Assembly (NCBI GenBank): GCA_948630815.1
Contig: CAPIEU010000015.1
Span: forward strand, 32,905 to 38,929
DNA from: an uncultured Clostridia bacterium
GTDB taxonomy: Bacteria > Bacillota > Clostridia > TANB77 > CAG-508
Direction of reading: 5' to 3'
Length of the DNA stretch: 6,025 nt
A program made the position numbers and the translations under genes. How positions within the stretch are numbered: the first letter of the stretch is position 1; each line of letters begins with the position of its first letter. Shown here one piece after another: positions 1 to 6,019 of this stretch. The notes beneath the pieces were generated by a model, which was given only the letters and a program-made list of their open reading frames with translations, was not told the origin of the DNA and did not search any database.

Positions 1-345
1 AAATATATAGAAATAGACAAAGATAGAAATCCACACGCAAGACTAGAACTAGGAAAATTAGACGTAATAGAGAAAAGATATCGAGAAGCAAGAGAAGAGT
101 TTGAAAAATGTATAGAAATAGACAAAGATAGAACTCCACACGCAAGACTAGAACTAGGAAGATTAGATGTAATAGAGAAAAGATACAAAGAAGCAAGAGA
201 AGAGTTTGAAAAATATATAGAAATAGACAAAGATAGAACTCCACACGCAAGACTAGAACTAGGAAAATTAGACGTAATAGAGAAAAGATATCGAGAAGCA
301 AGAGAAGAGTTTGAAAAATGTATAGAAATAGATAAAAATGACAAA
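1..345 (+). repeat. Tandem 105-bp coding repeats (three units plus a partial fourth)
   Basis: Units lie at 1-105, 106-210 and 211-315. A fourth starts at 316 and diverges after about 20 bases. Units 1 and 3 differ at one base (position 29 against 239, AAT against ACT). Unit 2 differs from unit 3 at six bases and from unit 1 at seven. Units 1 and 3 open with AAATAT, while unit 2 and the partial unit 4 open with AAATGT, so the deeper pattern is a 210-bp A-B dimer. The period is a multiple of three and keeps the reading frame. The array probably continues upstream of the window. Near-identity at synonymous sites points to recent duplication or gene conversion. Confidence 0.95.
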
Positions 346-1476
346 TTGGCACAGTATATGATAGAAGAATTAAATAAAATTGAAACAATTGACAAAATTT
401 TAACTGATAGAGAAAAGCAAGTAATAGATAATATATTTTTGGAGCAAATTGAAAATAGAAATGATGATAATAGGTTGTCTAAAATAAGAGCGAAGATATG
501 GGCAGGAACAATTGAAAATGAAGATATTAAAAATTTAGAAACGCAAAAAGCAGAAATAAATAAGGAGCAATATTATTTAATTCAAATTGCTATATATGAA
601 AAGTTACGACAAAAAAGAAATGCTTTACAAGTGGTGCAACAAATAGAAGATGAAGGAATTACAATAAATGGAATAAGTGAAATTAAAGATAGATTAAAAA
701 GTAAAAAAACAGCTTTTTTTGATTTAGATAAATGGGATCAAATAATTGGATGGGATATTTCTGGAACTGGAGAATATGAAGAAGAGGTTCGTAATGTAAA
801 TAATGGTAGACAAAGTAATAGTATAAAAACAAAAGCGAATGATACAGTAGAAACTGAAACATCTATATCAAGTGAAAAAGTGTTAAAACCTAAAACTAGA
901 GCTAAAGAACGAAGATATATTACAAGTGAAGATATAGCAAAAAATAATATAAACCTTTCAACAAGAAATAATGAAAGAAAACAAGTATCAAAAAAACAAA
1001 AATTGGATAATAAAAAGATAACAATATTACAAACAATGAGTACTTCATTAAAACAAATAATAGATGAAATAAATTGTAAATACTATGTAGAAATGCAACC
1101 ATCCAAAAAAAAGGCTGTACTTCCAAAGGAATATTATGATTTATTACAAGATATAGGAAAAACAAATGCAGAAGAAAAAACTAGAAGAACAAAGCTTATG
1201 CAAGAAATATTAAATGAAGTATATGGAGACGCACAAAAAAGGGAAAGATATGTAAAGAAATATGATAAACTACAATCAATAATAGAGAGTTCTAATGATA
1301 ACAAAAGAGCTAAAATGGAACTAATACTTGTATTAATTAATGAAGGATATAAAGAAGTTGCAAAATTAGAATTTGGAGATGACTATGAGCATATAGAGCA
1401 AATAATAGAGCAATATAGACAAAGAAAAATGACTGCAAATGACGTAAAGATTAGTATTGATGAGTATTGTATATAA
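1..1476 (+). CDS. TPR-like repeat protein of unknown function, 5' end outside the window
   Basis: The reading frame is open from base 1 to the TAA at 1474-1476, giving 491 residues with no start in view, so the gene begins upstream. Residues 1-105 are three tandem 35-residue units, and a fourth breaks off near residue 115. Each unit has the helix-turn-helix spacing of tetratricopeptide repeats (LELGKLDVIEKRYREA then REEFEKCIEIDKD, with the usual Gly, Ala and Phe positions). TPRs are normally protein-binding scaffolds. The tail (116-491) is rich in Lys, Glu, Ile and Asn. It has one further possible helical hairpin around residues 185-215, a polar low-complexity linker at about 260-340, and a helical C-terminal part. 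No signal peptide, membrane segment or catalytic motif is visible in the part present. A TTG at 346 and an ATG at 358 are in frame, but no Shine-Dalgarno sequence precedes them, and the repeat frame runs straight through. I do not recognise the family, and the partner is unknown. Confidence 0.8.
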   Translation, partial: KYIEIDKDRNPHARLELGKLDVIEKRYREAREEFEKCIEIDKDRTPHARLELGRLDVIEKRYKEAREEFEKYIEIDKDRTPHARLELGKLDVIEKRYREAREEFEKCIEIDKNDKLAQYMIEELNKIETIDKILTDREKQVIDNIFLEQIENRNDDNRLSKIRAKIWAGTIENEDIKNLETQKAEINKEQYYLIQIAIYEKLRQKRNALQVVQQIEDEGITINGISEIKDRLKSKKTAFFDLDKWDQIIGWDISGTGEYEEEVRNVNNGRQSNSIKTKANDTVETETSISSEKVLKPKTRAKERRYITSEDIAKNNINLSTRNNERKQVSKKQKLDNKKITILQTMSTSLKQIIDEINCKYYVEMQPSKKKAVLPKEYYDLLQDIGKTNAEEKTRRTKLMQEILNEVYGDAQKRERYVKKYDKLQSIIESSNDNKRAKMELILVLINEGYKEVAKLEFGDDYEHIEQIIEQYRQRKMTANDVKISIDEYCI

Positions 1477-1504
1477 AAAGTATCAATTTTTTGATACTTT
1501 TTTT
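1475..1504 (+). terminator. Intrinsic terminator after the TPR-like gene
   Basis: AAAGTATCAA (1477-1486) pairs perfectly with TTGATACTTT (1491-1500) across a TTTT loop. Two more A-T pairs come from the last bases of the stop codon and T1501-1502. The 3' arm merges into a seven-T run at 1498-1504. It separates the repeat gene from pgi. The A-run on the 5' side means it may also work weakly in the other direction. Confidence 0.9.
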
Positions 1505-1514
1505 AAATAATTTA

Positions 1515-1554
1515 TTGCATAAGATAAATACTTATTATAGAATATACATATAAT
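1515..1554 (+). promoter_or_regulatory. Candidate promoter for pgi
   Basis: TTGCAT (1515-1520) and TAGAAT (1538-1543) are separated by 17 bases, which fits a sigma-A promoter with one to two mismatches per box. A perfect TATAAT also occurs at 1549-1554 but has no good -35 at the right distance. Either could serve. The position right after a terminator and about 25-60 bases before the pgi start makes a promoter here likely, though AT-rich DNA produces such matches by chance. Confidence 0.45.
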
Positions 1555-1578
1555 ACAAAAGGAAAAGGAGATAATAAA

Positions 1579-2887
1579 ATGTCTAGTATTAAAGTAGATT
1601 TTAGTAATACAAATATAAAGTTAGAAGATATTATGGAATATGAAAACCAAGTAAAAAATATACATAAATCTTTACATGAAAAAGTAAATGATGAAAAAGA
1701 ATTTTTAGGATGGCTTGAACTTCCTACAAATTATGATAAGGAAGAATTTGAAAGAATAAAAAAGGCAGCAGAAAAAATAAAAAAAGATTCTAGTATACTT
1801 TTATGTATTGGTATAGGTGGTTCTTATTTGGGGGCAAGAGCAGTAATTGATGCCTTAACACATACTTTTTATAATTATCAAAAAAGAAATACTCCACAAA
1901 TTTTATATGCAGGAAATAATTTAAGTCCAAATTATATAAATGACTTAATTGATATAATAGGAGAAAAAGATATATCGATCAATGTTATATCAAAATCTGG
2001 AACTACTACGGAACCAGCAATAGCATTTAGAATTTTTAGAGAATTTATAGAAAATAAATATGGAGTAGAAGAAGCAAGAAAGAGAATTTATTGTACAACA
2101 GATAAGGAAAAAGGAGCATTAAAAAAACTTGCAGAAGAAGAGGGGTATGAATGTTTTGTAATACCAGATAATGTTGGTGGTAGATACTCTGTACTTACAG
2201 CAGTTGGATTATTGCCTATAGCAGCAGCTGGAATAGATATAGATAAATTGATGCTTGGAGCTAAAATTGCACAAGATAAATATATAGATAACAATTTAAA
2301 ATATAATGAATGTTATAAATATGCAGTAGTAAGAAATATGTTATATAAAAACAAGAAAGATATAGAAATATTAGTAAACTACGAACCTAAAATGCACTAT
2401 TTTACAGAATGGTGGAAACAATTATATGGGGAAAGTGAAGGAAAGGATTTAAAAGGAATTTTCCCAGCGGGGGTGGATTTTACAACAGATTTACATTCAA
2501 TGGGACAATATATTCAAGAGCGGAAGACGTAATTTATTTGAAACAGTAGTTAATATAGAAAATCCAAATAGTGATCTTACAATAAAAGCAGATGAAGATA
2601 ATTTAGATGGAATGAATTTTGTTGCAGGAAAAAGCCTAGATTTTGTAAATAAAAAAGCAATGGAGGGAACTATTGAGGCACATATATCAGGTGATGTTCC
2701 TAATATTTTAATAACAATACAAAAACTTAATGAAGAATCAATAGGAGAGTTAATATACTTTTTTGAACTTGCGTGTGCAGTATCTGGAAATATTTTGGGG
2801 GTTAATCCATTTAATCAACCAGGAGTGGAAGAATACAAGAAAAATATGTTTAGACTACTTGGAAAACCAGGATATGAGAAAAAATAG
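1579..2887 (+). pseudogene. pgi: Glucose-6-phosphate isomerase, interrupted by a one-base insertion
   Basis: Pgi interconverts glucose 6-phosphate and fructose 6-phosphate in the cytoplasm, at the head of glycolysis. ATG 1579 follows AAGGAG (1565-1570) at 8 bases. Visible family motifs are the sugar-phosphate-binding GIGGSYLG (residues 78-85) and SKSGTTTEP (138-146), signature 1 DNVGGRYS (197-204), the glutamate in GESEGK (E285) and the histidine in TTDLHS (H306). After GQYIQE (residue 314) the frame is lost: C2521 sits between GAG and GGA, and translation stops at 2530-2532 after 317 residues. Skipping that C restores the expected QEGRRNLFET and the rest of the enzyme to TAG 2885-2887, including signature 2 (NPFNQPGVEEYK, with the conserved Lys near 420). 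The corrected protein is 435 residues, against about 450 in Bacillus. As written, the product lacks the C-terminal part and the conserved lysine, so it should be inactive. Conservation beyond the lesion is intact, which suggests a very recent mutation or a sequence error. Confidence 0.93.
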
Positions 2888-2902
2888 AAAGAAGGAAATA
2901 TC

Positions 2903-3088
2903 ATGAAAATATATGATAAAGAAATGTATCAAAAAGAACAGTGGATAAAAAGTGTTCTATTGGTAGTAGGAATTTTTGTATTAGGATTTATTATAGGATA
3001 TTTTGTTCATAGTTTTGAAAAACAAGAACAGGTTAATACGTTAGAGCAAAATATATACAAATTACAAAAACAGGTAGATACTATGTAA
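2903..3088 (+). CDS. Small single-pass membrane protein with a short coiled-coil tail
   Basis: This 61-residue protein starts 15 bases after the pgi stop, with GAAGGA (2891-2896) six bases before ATG, so it is probably translated from the pgi transcript. Residues 1-15 are charged and polar. About 16-36 form one strong hydrophobic helix (from IKSVLL to GYFV) containing glycines. About 37-61 are polar with a heptad-like run (VNTLEQ, IYKLQKQ) that could form a coiled coil. There is no signal-peptidase or lipobox motif. The topology is unclear because charges flank both sides of the helix. The layout (short cytoplasmic end, one membrane helix, coiled-coil end) resembles small envelope or division-associated proteins in general, but I do not recognise a family and assign no function. 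The good ribosome site and gene-like composition support it being real. Confidence 0.72.
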   Translation: MKIYDKEMYQKEQWIKSVLLVVGIFVLGFIIGYFVHSFEKQEQVNTLEQNIYKLQKQVDTM

Positions 3089-3094
3089 AAGGTA

Positions 3095-3123
3095 TTGACA
3101 AAATATTTTAAATTTTGTAAAAT
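3095..3123 (+). promoter_or_regulatory. Sigma-A-type promoter for the thrS T-box leader
   Basis: A perfect TTGACA (3095-3100) is followed after exactly 17 bases by TAAAAT (3118-3123), one mismatch from consensus. Transcription would start near 3130, just ahead of the T-box stem I. The -35 box lies only six bases after the stop codon of the small membrane-protein gene. Confidence 0.85.
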
Positions 3124-3129
3124 AAAGTT

Positions 3130-3366
3130 ATGTAATATAAGTAAAAAACGATAGCAAGACAAAGTAGAATAAAGGTTTCTAAAAGAGAGTTAATGGTCCT
3201 AGGCTGAAAACCATTACAAGAAAACGTATTTCGAAAAACTACCTTGCTTAGGTTTCTGGAAAAACTAGACGGCGATTCCGTTATAATCATAAATTAAGTA
3301 AAAAATAGGGTGGAACCGTGTAATATGCACCCCTACAAGTAAATTAAACTTGTAGGGGTGTTTTTT
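3130..3366 (+). ncRNA. T-box riboswitch, tRNA-Thr-responsive leader of thrS
   Basis: T-box leaders sense uncharged tRNA and let transcription continue into aminoacyl-tRNA synthetase genes. The diagnostic T-box AGGGTGGAACCGTG is at 3307-3320. Stem I is closed by AGCAAG (3153-3158) with CTTGCT (3243-3248). It carries an AGAGAG-type bulge near 3184 and an apical hairpin TAATGGT/ACCATTA around 3191-3216. The 3' side of the specifier loop reads CGAAAAACTACC. By comparison with the well-studied glyQS leader, where a purine follows the codon, the specifier is probably ACT (3238-3240), a Thr codon. The next triplet, ACC (3241-3243), is also Thr. A small stem (ACGG 3269-3272 with CCGT 3278-3281) precedes the antiterminator. 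In the antiterminator, AGGG and GTG flank the TGGAACC bulge and pair with CCCT (3331-3334) and CAC (3328-3330). The bulge base A3314 predicts a tRNA ending in UCCA. The gene downstream and the specifier agree on threonine. Confidence 0.95.
3328..3366 (+). terminator. T-box conditional terminator
   Basis: CACCCCTACAAGT (3328-3340) pairs perfectly over 13 bp with 3348-3360 across a seven-base loop and is followed by six T residues (3361-3366). Its 5' arm contains the CACCCCT used by the antiterminator, so the two structures exclude each other. This hairpin forms when tRNA-Thr is charged and stops transcription before thrS. It is probably also the first terminator met by transcripts coming from pgi. 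Confidence 0.95.
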
Positions 3367-3489
3367 ATGGGAATAATATATAAAATAAAAAAATTAAATT
3401 CTTTTGAATATGCAAAGTGGGTAAAACGGCACATGTGTAAATACAAAAATAGTAATTAAAATAGTTAAAAGTGAAGAGTGAGTAGTACA

Positions 3490-3510
3490 AAAATTTGCTT
3501 CACAAATTTT
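3490..3510 (+). promoter_or_regulatory. Hairpin abutting the thrS ribosome binding site
   Basis: AAAATTTG (3490-3497) and CAAATTTT (3503-3510) form a perfect 8-bp stem with a CTTCA loop. The stem ends directly before GAGGGAGG. An alternative pairing, GTGAAG (3471-3476) with CTTCAC (3498-3503), would compete with it. It might tune translation or mRNA stability, but no ligand or regulator is indicated, and the stem is AT-rich and weak. Confidence 0.35.
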
Positions 3511-3512
3511 GA

Positions 3513-3518
3513 GGGAGG
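3513..3518 (+). promoter_or_regulatory. Ribosome binding site that fixes the thrS start
   Basis: GGGAGG lies seven bases before ATG 3526, ideal spacing. The alternative in-frame GTG at 3478 has no comparable site and would add 16 residues not expected in ThrRS. Confidence 0.9.
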
Positions 3519-3525
3519 AATTATA

Positions 3526-5457
3526 ATGATAAAAATTACATTAAAAGATGGTTCTATTAAAGAAGTAGAAAAAGGAATTTCTGTAATAGAACTTGCAAGA
3601 AATATTAGTGAAGGACTAGCGAGAGTTGCTACTGTAGCAGAAGTAAATGGAGAAATAAAAGATTTAAGATATTGTTTAGAAGAAGATGCAAGTGTTAATA
3701 TATTAACATTTGATAGTGACTTAAATGGAAAAAAAGCTTATTGGCATACAACATCACATATAATGGCACAAGCTGTAAAAAGATTATTTCCAGAGGTAAA
3801 ACTTGCAATTGGACCATCAATTGACGAAGGCTTTTATTATGATTTTGATGTAGAAAAGCCATTTACTGATGAAGATAAAGAGAAAATAGAAGAAGAAATG
3901 AAAAAAATAATAAAAGAAAATTTACCTATAGAAAGGTTTTCGCTACCAAGAGAAGAAGCAATAGCTTTAATGAAAAAAATGGATGAGCCATATAAAGTAG
4001 AATTGATAGAAGATTTACCAGAAGGAGAAGAAATATCTTTTTATTCTCAAGGAGAATTTACAGATCTTTGTGCAGGTCCACATTTAGAAAGTACTGGAAA
4101 AGTAAAAGCTATAAAAATACTTTCATCATCTAGTGCATATTGGAGAGGTAGCGAAAAAAATAAAATGTTACAAAGAATTTATGCTATTTCATTTCCAAAA
4201 ACAAGTAGTTTAGAAGAACATTTAAAGTTATTAGAAGAAGCAAGGGAAAGAGATCATAGAAAAATAGGAAAAGAACTAGATTTATTTATGACACATCAGT
4301 TAGTTGGTTCAGGACTTCCAATGTATCTACCAAAAGGAGCAACAATAAGAAGAATATTAGAAAGATATATTCAAGATAAGGAAGTTAAAATGGGGTATAA
4401 TCATGTATATACACCATCACTTGCAAATGTAGAATTATACAAAACAAGTGGTCATTGGGATCATTATAAAGAAGATATGTTCCCAGTTATGAAAATGGAA
4501 AATGAAGAAATGGTATTAAGACCAATGAACTGTCCACATCATATGTTAATTTATAAAAACAAGATGCATTCATATAGAGATTTACCAATTAGAATTGGTG
4601 AACTAGCACACGACTTTAGATATGAAGCAAGTGGAAATGTTTGTGGCTTAGAAAGAGTTCGTGAAATGTGTCAAAATGATGCTCACCTTTTTGTAAGACC
4701 AGACCAAATAAAAGAAGAATTTAAAAAAGTTGTAGAATTGATACTTTCAGTATATAAAGATTTTGGATTTACAGATTATACATTTAGATTATCTTTAAGA
4801 GATAAATTTGATAAAGAAAAATATTTTGATGATGATGAGATGTGGAATTCTGCAGAGAGCCAACTTCGTGAAATTCTAACTGAACTTAATTTAAATTTCT
4901 ATGAAGCAGAGGGCGAAGCAGCATTTTATGGGCCAAAATTAGATGTACAAATAAAGACAGCCCTAGGGCATGATGTTACAATATCTACGTGTCAATTAGA
5001 CTTCTTATTGCCAAGAAGATTTGAACTTAAATATATAGGTGAAGATGGAAAAGAACATACACCAGTTGTTATTCATAGAGCAATACTTGGTACATTTGAT
5101 AGATTTTTATCATTCTTAATAGAAGAAACAAAAGGAGCATTCCCAATTTGGCTTGCACCAGTACAAGTAAAGGTATTACCAATTACTGATGCACATTTAG
5201 ACTATGCAAATAAAGTAAAAGAAGAATTAGAAAAAATAGGTGCAAGAGTAGAAGTAGATTCAAGAAATGAAAAAATTGGATACAAAATACGTGAAGCACA
5301 ACTTGAAAAAGTTCCATATATGTTAGTAGTTGGAGAAAAAGAAATAGAAGAAAATACAGTAGGAGTTCGTTCAAGAGCGGGTGGAGATATTGGAGCTGTT
5401 AAATTACAAGAATTTGTAGATAAAGTTAGCAAAGAAGTAAAAAATTATACAAAATAA
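3526..5457 (+). CDS. thrS: Threonyl-tRNA synthetase
   Basis: ThrRS charges tRNA-Thr with threonine in the cytoplasm and edits mischarged Ser-tRNA-Thr. The protein has 643 residues, a usual length for full bacterial ThrRS. Domains in order are: TGS domain (about 1-62); editing domain (about 63-225) with the HTTSH motif (H74, H78) and CAGPH (C182, H186), the four residues that mark an active editing site; class II catalytic core (about 245-540); and the C-terminal anticodon-binding domain (about 545-640). In the core, the zinc ligands are C336 (PMNC), H387 (NDAH) and H517 (VIHRA). Motif 2 runs through the FRYEASG region (364-370), and motif 3 includes the GTFDRF stretch (522-527). No key residue is missing. 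The start is ATG 3526, set by GGGAGG. The gene stands alone behind a threonine T-box and its own promoter, so it should be induced by threonine shortage. Codon use matches pgi. Confidence 0.98.
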   Translation: MIKITLKDGSIKEVEKGISVIELARNISEGLARVATVAEVNGEIKDLRYCLEEDASVNILTFDSDLNGKKAYWHTTSHIMAQAVKRLFPEVKLAIGPSIDEGFYYDFDVEKPFTDEDKEKIEEEMKKIIKENLPIERFSLPREEAIALMKKMDEPYKVELIEDLPEGEEISFYSQGEFTDLCAGPHLESTGKVKAIKILSSSSAYWRGSEKNKMLQRIYAISFPKTSSLEEHLKLLEEARERDHRKIGKELDLFMTHQLVGSGLPMYLPKGATIRRILERYIQDKEVKMGYNHVYTPSLANVELYKTSGHWDHYKEDMFPVMKMENEEMVLRPMNCPHHMLIYKNKMHSYRDLPIRIGELAHDFRYEASGNVCGLERVREMCQNDAHLFVRPDQIKEEFKKVVELILSVYKDFGFTDYTFRLSLRDKFDKEKYFDDDEMWNSAESQLREILTELNLNFYEAEGEAAFYGPKLDVQIKTALGHDVTISTCQLDFLLPRRFELKYIGEDGKEHTPVVIHRAILGTFDRFLSFLIEETKGAFPIWLAPVQVKVLPITDAHLDYANKVKEELEKIGARVEVDSRNEKIGYKIREAQLEKVPYMLVVGEKEIEENTVGVRSRAGGDIGAVKLQEFVDKVSKEVKNYTK

Positions 5458-5468
5458 AATGCATAACT

Positions 5469-5508
5469 TTTAATTGTAGGTGTTTTATTAAAAACACCTG
5501 CAATTAAA
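5469..5508 (+). terminator. Long hairpin after thrS, possible terminator or mRNA 3' end
   Basis: Bases 5469-5486 pair with 5491-5508 over 18 bp with one T-G wobble and an ATTA loop. The core is AGGTGTTTT/AAAACACCT. It begins 12 bases after the thrS stop. No T-run follows on either strand, so it is not a classic intrinsic terminator. It could protect or define the mRNA 3' end, or pause polymerase before the terminator at 5550. Confidence 0.5.
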
Positions 5509-5549
5509 GAAAATGTTACAGTTTAGGATATATCTTTTTATTACCATTC

Positions 5550-5581
5550 CACCTTGCTGGAAGTAGGGTGTTTTTATTTTT
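5550..5581 (+). terminator. Probable intrinsic terminator for thrS
   Basis: CACCTT (5550-5555) pairs with AGGGTG (5565-5570), including one T-G wobble, across a nine-base loop. TTTTTATTTTT follows at 5571-5581. The stem is short but GC-richer than its surroundings. A competing hairpin, TTCCA (5547-5551) with TGGAA (5558-5562), would disrupt it. Confidence 0.65.
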
Positions 5582-5687
5582 CTCATAGGTTTCGAAAAAT
5601 AAAAAGCTCTTGCATCCATGTGTAACTAGTTAGAAATAAATTAAAGACGAACTGTAACTAAAAATTATAAAAATGCTTGTAGAACTA

Positions 5688-5716
5688 TTGACAAAGATGA
5701 GATAAATTATTATAAT
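5688..5716 (+). promoter_or_regulatory. Consensus sigma-A promoter for the tRNA-Gly cluster
   Basis: TTGACA (5688-5693), a 17-base spacer and TATAAT (5711-5716) are all perfect consensus. Transcription would start near 5723, about 10 bases before the first tRNA. Such strong promoters are typical of stable-RNA genes. Confidence 0.92.
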
Positions 5717-5732
5717 AGCTATTATAGAAAAT

Positions 5733-5806
<74 letters not shown>

Positions 5807-5810
5807 TATG

Positions 5811-5828
5811 TGCAACCTAAAAGTTGCA
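5811..5828 (+). repeat. Short perfect hairpin after the first tRNA
   Basis: TGCAAC (5811-5816) and GTTGCA (5823-5828) form a 6-bp stem with a CTAAAA loop, four bases after the tRNA CCA end. No T-run follows, so it is unlikely to be an efficient terminator. It may be a processing or 3'-trailer structure in the tRNA precursor. Confidence 0.5.
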
Positions 5829-5930
5829 GTGAATAATGAAGAATGAATAGTTAATAATGAATAGTTTGTAAATAGGTGTAAAAGATACATTTGTATTATT
5901 CATTATTTACTATTTATTTTTTACTATCAC
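5829..5930. repeat. Imperfect palindrome of about 102 bp between the two tRNA genes
   Basis: The left arm (5829-5862, starting GTGAATAATGAAG) and right arm (5898-5930, ending ACTATCAC) are inverted copies over 33-34 bases. They differ at six substituted sites and one single-base gap. Most of the substitutions become G-U pairs in RNA, so the transcript could fold into one long hairpin around a 35-base loop. Within each arm, ATGAAT-like words recur. The composition (almost only A, T and G in one arm) differs from the flanking tRNAs. It resembles small non-coding dispersed palindromes seen in many genomes. No target-site duplication is clear. Confidence 0.7.
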
Positions 5931-5944
5931 TTTAAAATAAAACT

Positions 5945-6019
<75 letters not shown>

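Noticed and set aside
1..345. CRISPR-like or satellite array
   Set aside because: The units are contiguous with no unique spacers, keep one open frame and encode TPR-like helices, so this is a coding repeat.
920..1165. Minus-strand hydrophobic ORF of 81 residues
   Set aside because: It is antisense to a lysine-rich coding region, which reads as Phe/Leu on the other strand, and it lacks a ribosome site.
346..1476. A separate gene starting at TTG 346 or ATG 358
   Set aside because: The frame is open and homogeneous from base 1, the repeats continue into this point, and no ribosome binding site precedes either codon.
2612..2887. An independent 91-residue gene
   Set aside because: It is the C-terminal part of Pgi in the shifted frame. 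The conserved sequence extends upstream of its ATG to 2522, and no ribosome site is present.
3108..3290. Minus-strand ORF of 60 residues across the T-box
   Set aside because: It covers a structured riboswitch leader on the opposite strand and has no ribosome binding site or family resemblance.
3367..3459. Mini-ORF of 30 codons starting right after the T-box T-run
   Set aside because: The start overlaps the terminator tail, the only SD-like bases are inside the terminator stem, and the peptide has no recognisable features.
3478..3525. N-terminal extension of ThrRS from GTG 3478
   Set aside because: The GTG has no good ribosome site, whereas ATG 3526 has GGGAGG at seven bases and begins exactly at the TGS domain.
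5183..5432. Minus-strand ORFs opposite the 3' part of thrS
   Set aside because: They are antisense shadows of conserved thrS codons with low-complexity Leu/Phe or Ser content and no start signals.
5623..5632. Palindrome TAACTAGTTA as an operator
   Set aside because: A ten-base AT-rich palindrome is easily found by chance, and it is not placed over a promoter box.
5906..5938. A separate promoter for the second tRNA (TTTACT and TAAAAT)
   Set aside because: The spacer would be about 21 bases, and the -10 box lies only seven bases before the mature tRNA, leaving no leader.
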